Part shown: positions 57,499 to 64,000 of the stretch, piece by piece
Layout of the letters: the number at the start of each line of letters is the position of its first letter
Numbering within the stretch: the stretch's first letter is position 1
Assembly: GCA_029582265.1 (NCBI GenBank)
Contig: CM055830.1
Location: 34,466,718 to 34,530,717, forward strand
Direction: 5' to 3'
From: Zoroaster sp. YZ-2022
Lineage: Eukaryota; Echinodermata; Asteroidea; Forcipulatida; Zoroasteridae
Length of the DNA stretch: 64,000 nt
Position numbers and translations under genes: made by a program
The notes under the pieces: generated by a model
What the model was told of the DNA's origin: nothing
Database searches by the model: none
The model's input: only the letters and a program-made list of their open reading frames with translations

Positions 57499-59303
57499 GT
57501 GAGTGTGGAAAATCGTAAGAAGGTCGACAGTAGGGATCAGAGGAGGTACCGACTTGAGCTACCGGCTGCCTGCTGCGCTCGGCTGCTGCATCAAGGATCC
57601 TTGACAATGTTGCGCTTAACAACCAACATTACAACATGATATTGATACCTTTGCCTCTAGCTCTGCAGACATAGTTCTGTTTTCCTTCTTTCTAGTCTTG
57701 ATGTACAGTATGTACTATGTATGCTTCATTCAGTCATCATGTATTGATTGTTCATCATAGTTAGTACTCAGTAGGGTTTTCAGTTTGTACGATCTTGACC
57801 GAAGCCCTCCACACGCACAGCGCATCGCCCGCAACAAAAAACATCAAAATTTTAAATCAAAAAATTCTATTACTTTTACCTGTCGAAATCTTACATGTAC
57901 TAATAGTAGGCTAGCCAGCCTAAAATCTAAACATGCTTCAATCGTTTTTATTTTCGGCATGTGCATTCTTTGTGGTTTCCATATGAAATAAATTTTTGTT
58001 TCCTCAAAATCGGATAAACCGTTACGGAGTTATGATTTTTTTAAGATTAAAATATTGTGCCCTTTTTCATTTATTGCCCGTGTATTGTAGCTATGGGGCT
58101 AATGGCACATCAATTTTGTTTGGAAGATCCACCGTTGTCTGACTTGGACCGGGAGTCGCCGCCATCTTATGTGTCATGAAACGCATGCAACCAAAACCAA
58201 GTGTACAAAATCTGCTTTCGGTCTTTGGCCTGAGCACTTAAACTTCGAAATCTTTTTTTATTTCACAAATATATGAATCAACCTTGGATTTTAATTAAGA
58301 ATATTGAGGGTTTATCTTTTTTGGGGGACCGAAAATCAAACTCAAAGTTTTTGAGATCAAGTTTGAGGCTCAGAAACCACGCGATTTCCGATCGGCCGCG
58401 CTGGAGACTGTTTATTATTCATTTATGCAGACAGCATATGCAAATTATGACGTATACATCAGCAGGACGAATCGCGAAAGCGCATTCTTGGGCAGCCCCC
58501 TCTGTGCAATTCTCACCACACGATCGTTTTTATGAATGGGAATTTACGTGCGCATTGTCGACATGTCCGCTGTGTGTCAGAAGCACTGTGCGGCATAAAT
58601 GGCCTGCCTACTAATAGCTCATTGGAAAGCTTATAGTCTCAGCTATCCAACAATGTACATAAAATAGCATTTGGAAGTACGTGCGAAAGCCTATGTTTTT
58701 ATGAATGAACCACTCTCGTCCTGCCCAGCCTTTCGCGAAGTGTTCCGAGATCGGGCGCATTCGGCCTGTAAAATTTGCCGTGCTCTGCTGAGGGCATCCA
58801 CTTCGGAGCTGTCTCCGCGCCCGAGTACATTGTGATTGACATGAAATCGGGTTTCCCTATAGAGTCAAAGGGCTCCTTTACATACCCATGCTTGCTCGAT
58901 CTCCACAGCTACTCTACAACCGAAGTTATGAAGAGATAAAAAATTAAACACCGTTTTTCGAGGTGAAATTTTTAAGTTGAAAGGTAAGAGTGATATCTGA
59001 ATGAATTTTACACCTCTTTTCTATCATATGTGAAAGTTTTGAGCCGTAAATGTGTTTAGTTTTGAGCGGAGAGTGTATTTTTTACACCCTTTCAAAAGCT
59101 CTTATGAGGGAAACGAGCACGAACGCTGTGCGTGTGTATTACGGTGTGTGTAGGCTGATTCAACGGTTTTGTTGCCATAGGGATGTACACAGTGTATGGA
59201 CAGTCGGGCTTCATCGAATGCTGTATACTTGATTAAATAAAACAGGATTCCTCAAAAACGACTCGTCCGATTTTCTTGATTTAAAAACCATTGTATTTCT
59301 TTC

Positions 59304-59758
59304 GGAAAGAATGTCGTATCCAGCCGCCACTTTTTAAGGGCTTTTTTGGATTTTTTTTGCAACCACTAACCAGTTAAAAAATCATTCTATCGATTTTTGG
59401 TGGTACAGAAAGCGAAAACTATCTTTAAAATCCACTTTTATGATGGTTTTCGGACTTGATTTCCCTTCTAAAAAAATCCTCCCCTTCAGAAAATAGAAGG
59501 ATCCTATTATAGTTGCCACTACGCATGTACAATGACTGTGTTGGTCACTAATTGTGGAGTTTACAAGATCAGACTGACATGACTGAGGAAGTCATCGTAT
59601 ACCAAAAATGCCTGATTTTTCATGAAATAAATATCCTGGAATAATTTGAAGTATATGTCCACCATCATCCATATGTTCTCCACCTTACCAGGTAGGTGAG
59701 ATTACATTATTGGTTATATTTAATGAAAATAGTGGCGGCCAGATACGACATTCTACCC
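59304..59758. mobile_element. Inverted-repeat element, GGGTAGAATGTCGTATC family (copy 2), 8-bp target duplication
   Basis: Left GGAAAGAATGTCGTATCC, right GGCCAGATACGACATTCTACCC. Perfect 8-bp flanks TTTCTTTC at 59296-59303 and 59759-59766 suggest hAT-type insertion. Collinear (inverted) with 36620-37062. Confidence 0.8.
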
Positions 59759-60229
59759 TTTCTTTCATCAAGACCTTTAATTTGATATAAATATTGAGCA
59801 TATTGGTTCAGGAATAATTTTTCACCTGAAAACCCTATTCATAGTACTGCCTACTGGGGCCTGTTTCATAACGTTAGAGACATGCTAAGCAGGGGGAAAA
59901 AATGCTTGCCAGAAAAATTTGCTTAGTCGATTTCTTTGGTATCTTTGGTTACTACCCAAACTTTCATATTATATATTGCTTAGCTTAATTTTCTACTTTT
60001 CTTCTAAATTGGCTGATGGTTGTGTACCATCCATGGAGGAAATTGTACTAAACAAAACTAATGTTAAAGCCAGGAAGGTGTGTCCCTTCCTAGTTAAAGT
60101 AGGCCTAAGTCAAAACTGTAACTCACAATAGTACATTATTAATATTCACATAGAGTGCATTGCAAGTGCCTTGTGTTTACAGGTTTCCTCAGGCATCCAA
60201 ACTGCTTTTGAGGAATCCTTGGCTTTACA

Positions 60230-60500
60230 TTACATTACATTACAACAAGTATTTATCATGCGCCATTCCCGAGAGGCTCATGGTGCTTACAAAAGTTAAT
60301 ATGACATAATAAATACAAATCAAGATAGAATAAGACATAAATTGATGCAAAATTGATGAGAAAACAAGTGAGTTTTAAGAGCCTTCTTGAAGGCATTAAC
60401 AGAAACAGATTGTCTGATATAAACAGGAAGATTGTTCCATAGCTTGGATGCACAAACAGTGAAAGATCTATCACCAGCTTGGACTGCTTGGTTTTATTAT
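60230..60500 (-). pseudogene. Decayed LINE 3' end (C-terminal reverse-transcriptase protein piece plus tail)
   Basis: The minus strand from about 60485 reads GDRSFTVCASKLWNNLPVYI and continues RQSVSVNAFKKALKTHLF. This is the conserved C-terminal motif (A.KLWN.LP..IR...S...FK..LKT.LF) of many non-LTR retrotransposon reverse transcriptases. It is followed by a GCGCATGATAAATACTTG block and TGTAA repeats as 3' tail. 5' truncated, as is usual. Confidence 0.75.
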
Positions 60501-60749
60501 CAGAAATGGATAATAAAAATAATAGTAACAATATTAATAATTGTATAACATTGTGAACAGTTGACGAACTGCAAACAAATATTTGTGTATGTAGGAAAAA
60601 ATGAGTAAATAAAGTAATTTAAAACACCGAACAGTTACACTAATGTTAGTAACGGGTTTCTTTGAGTACATAAAGGCAACATTATCCAGAACACTCACTG
60701 AACATATCCAGTCTACTCAAAAGACAAACATACTGGGCTTATTACATAA

Positions 60750-61065
60750 ACCTACTTTTATGATGGTTTTCGGACTTTATTTCCCTTCTAAAAAAATCCT
60801 CTCAGAAAATAAAATGATCCTATTAAAATTGCCACTGCGCATGTACAATGACCGTGTTGGTCACTAATTGGGAGTTGACAAGATCAGACTGACATGACTG
60901 AGGAAGTCATTGTATACCAAAAATGTCTGATTTTTCATGAAATAAATATCCTGGAATAAGTATATGTCCATTATCATCCATATATTCTCCACCTTACTGG
61001 GTAGGTACGATTACATGTACATTATTGGTTATGAGAAAGTGGCAGTCGGATACGACATTCTACCC
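60750..61065. mobile_element. Inverted-repeat element, GGGTAGAATGTCGTATC family (copy 3), left end missing
   Basis: Collinear with the right two-thirds of 59304-59758, ending GGATACGACATTCTACCC. The left end is truncated. Confidence 0.78.
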
Positions 61066-61241
61066 TTTTTAGATATAAATGATCTTCAGGACATTGTCCT
61101 CATAAACACAACGAAAGCAATTAAAATATTTGTTGATAAAATAGTAATAAAATGTACACTCTCCAATGAAAAATTATTTTCTTTGTATGAATTCTAATTT
61201 CACTCTGAAAGTCATAGTCTTAAACGCATTGAAATATCATG

Positions 61242-61468
61242 TTAAAGGGACAGTATCGTCAAAATCAGAGCAGACTTTCAACAGGGCATGGAATCGGTGT
61301 CCTAGTTTAAGATGAACATAGTGACTGGAAATACTGGCTCATTTATGCAGCAACAACGGTAATATGACCTTATCATGTGGGGTATTATTTTCAGTCACTG
61401 AGTTAATTAATCTAAAACAACCATTCCAATTCCATGCCCTGTTGAACTTGAGGATATTGTCCCTTTAA
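61242..61468. mobile_element. TTAA-flanked MITE, AGGGACAGTATCGTC family, intact copy
   Basis: TTAA-AGGGACAGTATCGTC at left, ATATTGTCCCT-TTAA at right. Internal inverted CAACAGGGCATGGAAT / ATTCCATGCCCTGTTG pair. Best reference copy. Confidence 0.88.
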
Positions 61469-61883
61469 ATGTATAATTGAATTAAACAAAAATAAAAAAT
61501 AATAAAAACATTTTGTGCAATTTAAATTTGAAATGCAGAACCTAATATTTTGTTTAAATCCTGTTGATACACTTTCCAGTGTTATTTTGCAGACTGAGAG
61601 AAAAAAATTAACAAAACGTAAAATTAATATTCATGTGAATAATTATCTTTGCTGCATCAGTCCATCCACTTTAAACAACTTCTCTTCAATACTTATTGGC
61701 CACGTCACAAAACAATGAAAATATGTAAATCTATGAATATTCATGCGAAAAAATCTGTGAATATTCATGAAAAGAAATAACCAACAATCCTGCATCATTC
61801 ATACACGTACATGTACCCAGTGCATGCAAATATCTGTCATCCCTATAGTGCTTGGCCTCGGCACATCAGGACACGATGACAAA

Positions 61884-62417
61884 TTAAGGGGCAATATTGT
61901 CACAATCAACAAGGCATGGAATCGGAGTGCTAGTTTTAAATTAACCCTCCTACTGTTAGCTGCACTTTAGTGGGAAGTTGCTATAGAGGTCAAAACCAGT
62001 CAACTGCCCGTTTTTGACTGTTGACCCAAATGTGCACACAGGCATTTTTGACTGGTTTTTACTGTCATTTTGACCACCCTGAACAATACCAGACAATGCT
62101 TTCACCAGTCAAAAACGGTCGACTCATTTTGACCTGTAAGTGTACTTACTACACGTAAGGTTTGACAGTGTTTTGACTTTTAAGTGCACTAGATATACCT
62201 TGGCAAGTATATCAATATTTGACTGTTTTTGACCCTTGTAGTAGTAGGAGGGTTACCTCAGTTACTGAAAATAATACCCATGTGACAAGGTCATATTAGC
62301 ATTGCTGCTGCATAAATGAGCCACTAATTTTCAATCAATGTGTTCATTTTAAACCAGGACACCGATTTCATGCCCTGAGTGAAATTTTGCTCTGATCGTG
62401 ACAATACTGTCCTTTAA
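61884..62417. mobile_element. TTAA-flanked MITE, AGGGACAGTATCGTC family, filled by a nested TTAA element
   Basis: TTAA-GGGGCAATATTGTC at left, GACAATACTGTCCT-TTAA at right. Interrupted at 61941-62256 by a CCCTCCTACTA-family element. Confidence 0.85.
61941..62256. mobile_element. TTAA-flanked MITE, CCCTCCTACTA family (copy 3), nested
   Basis: TTAA-CCCTCCTACTG at left, TAGTAGTAGGAGGG-TTAC at right (one base changed). The empty target in the paralogue at 9751-9760 reads AGATTAACTC. Confidence 0.87.
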
Positions 62418-62794
62418 TATTCATGAAAATGAATCAACTGAATATTAATGTGAACAGTGATTTTTTTTTTTTTTTTTTTTTTTTTAAATAATAATTCATA
62501 GATATTCCGCATCAGTCCCTTCCTCTATGGTACATCAAAGCACAAGAAAGTAACTAATAAATGGTTATTCATGTACACAATGAATATTCATATGTGCATT
62601 ATTTTCTACATTATACTCAAGACACCCACTCGGAATTCAACACCTGCCTCCATCTATTCACGTGAAGCAAATCAATCATTTTCTATTTCCTGCCAAACAC
62701 ATTTCCTGCTACTCACATGTTATCAACCCGATGTGTTGGTTTGACTTGCATAATGGGAAAGGTACAACATTAGTAATCATTACAGATTAACAAA

Positions 62795-63621
62795 TTAACC
62801 CTAACCTTCCAAAATCCTCCGAAATCCTCTTTGCTAAAGTGAAGGATTTTGAAGGATTGAGGTTACGTGCTACATGCTTTTTGCTAAAGTGAAGGATTTT
62901 GGAGGATTGAGGTTATTAGGCATACTTGCCTTTCCATGGTACATATGTACATCCATGTTGTAGTGATTGCAAGGTCAGTGCTTGAGTCAGTGGACACTGT
63001 TTATTGCTCCATGCATGTGCTTGCTTTACTACTGAAGGATTTTGGAGGATTCAGGTTATGTGTAAGCAGATGGGCCTAGGGAGTTAGGGAGGATTCAGGT
63101 TATGTGTAAGCAGATGGGCCTAGGGAGTTAGGGAGGATTCAGGTTATGTGTAAGCAAATGGGCCTAGGGAGTTAGGAAGGATTCAGGTTATGTGTAAGCA
63201 AATGGGCCTAGGGAGTTAGGGAGGATTCAGGTTATGTGTAAGCAAATGGGCCTAGGGAGTTAGGAAGGATTCAGGTTATGTGTAAGCAGATGGGCCTAGG
63301 GAGTTAGGAAGGATTCAGGTTATGTGTAAGCAGATGGGCCTAGGGAGTTAGGGAGGATTCAGGTTATGTGTAAGCAAATGGGCCTAGGGAGTTAGGAAGG
63401 ATTCAGGTTATGTGTAAGCAGATGGGCCTAGGGAGTTAGGAAGGATCCAGGTTATGTGTAAGCAGATGGGTCTAGGGAGTTAGGAAGGATTCAGGTTATG
63501 TGTAAGCAAATGGGCCTAGGGAGTTAGGAAGGATTCAGGTTATGTGTAAGCAGATGGGCCTAGGGAGTTAGGAAGGATTCAGGTTATGGGTAAGCAGATG
63601 GGCCTAGGGAGTTAGGGTTAA
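62795..63621. mobile_element. TTAA-flanked MITE, CCCTAAC family, reverse orientation, expanded array
   Basis: TTAA-CCCTAACCTTCC at left, GGGAGTTAGGG-TTAA at right. It lacks the ATGTATCACAGATTAGAAAC part found in other copies (deletion near 63015), so the core is shorter. The right half is the 44-bp array. Confidence 0.87.
63043..63617. repeat. 44-bp minisatellite inside MITE, about 13 units
   Basis: Units alternate between AAGCAGATGGGC and AAGCAAATGGGC, and between AGGGAGGATTC and AGGAAGGATTC, giving at least two interleaved unit variants. Confidence 0.95.
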
Positions 63622-64000
63622 TGAATTCTTTTTGAAAAACATTTTTGGTGTAAAGTTGTTCTTCGTATCTATTATCTTGAAAAGATATTGTGTCTGAAGT
63701 GCTTCAACCTTTAGAGAAAACAGGAATTGTTATTTCAAATAATACAAAAAATTGCTGGATGGAAACTTTTTGTACAACATAAAAACATGTTATAGTTTTT
63801 AGGGTTTTTTTCCCTTCAAAACGTGAGCTAATTTTTATAATATATATCCCTGAAAATTATTATTTTCATTCATGCATTGATTGCTTTAGAGCCCACAACC
63901 ACAGGTATGCATTCAATTTCCAATACTTAATCCATCTGAATAGATTTTTTGGAGTGGCAGTGCATTGAGAGAAGACAGTTCTGGGTCTGGACCCTGTATG

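Larger units (their letters stand above)
57499..64000. other. Ceramide synthase intron 1 (presumed) to window end
   Basis: No second ceramide synthase exon recognised. 57800-59250 has somewhat higher GC and no clear identity. Beyond that the region is mostly transposon copies listed separately. 63846-64000 resembles the interior of the CTTGGGCGATA hAT family (TTGCTTTAGAGC and TTTGGAGTGGCAG blocks). Confidence 0.65.

Noticed and set aside
60178..60230. Possible second ceramide synthase exon after a TTTACAG acceptor
   Set aside because: The translated sequence does not resemble the family after the first membrane helix, and it runs into a LINE tail.

Overview
This is eukaryotic, animal genomic DNA: short exons with GT-AG introns, long AT-rich introns, tRNA-derived SINEs, and many inverted-repeat transposon remnants. 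The protein sequences, the abundance of TGTACATG-type motifs and the SINE types suggest a marine invertebrate deuterostome. An echinoderm is my best guess, but amphioxus or a hemichordate cannot be excluded from sequence alone.

Four protein-coding genes can be assembled exon by exon. (1) A kinesin-1 heavy chain gene (KIF5 type) lies on the minus strand. It starts at 32365 and runs off the left edge; seven exons give the first 234 residues. (2) DCTN2 (dynamitin, the p50 subunit of dynactin) is complete on the plus strand, 32988-45980, with 14 coding exons and 412 residues. It is head-to-head with the kinesin gene across about 620 bp that carries a TCTCGCGAGA palindrome and an E-box. (3) RPL27 (ribosomal protein eL27) is complete on the minus strand, 48799-53287, with four coding exons, 136 residues and a probable non-coding first exon near 54203-54290. 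It is tail-to-tail with DCTN2. (4) The first exon of a ceramide synthase gene lies on the plus strand at 57326-57498; its remaining exons were not found and probably lie beyond the right edge.

The rest is intron and intergenic DNA packed with non-autonomous transposable elements. Several families are flanked by TTAA, as in piggyBac-type insertion. Several others carry 8-bp target duplications, as in hAT elements. There is one TA-flanked Tc1/mariner-like family, four tRNA-derived SINE copies, a decayed LINE 3' end, and many tandem or simple repeats. Nested insertions with intact empty-site paralogues elsewhere in the window let target duplications and relative ages be read directly.

The most notable structures are: the kinesin/dynactin head-to-head pair, which matches the human KIF5A/DCTN2 arrangement; a roughly 380-bp inverted duplication of the RPL27 promoter and first exon, framed by 13-bp direct repeats; and a TTAA-flanked MITE family in which a single internal 44-bp unit has expanded to 12-15 copies in three of seven well-preserved copies.
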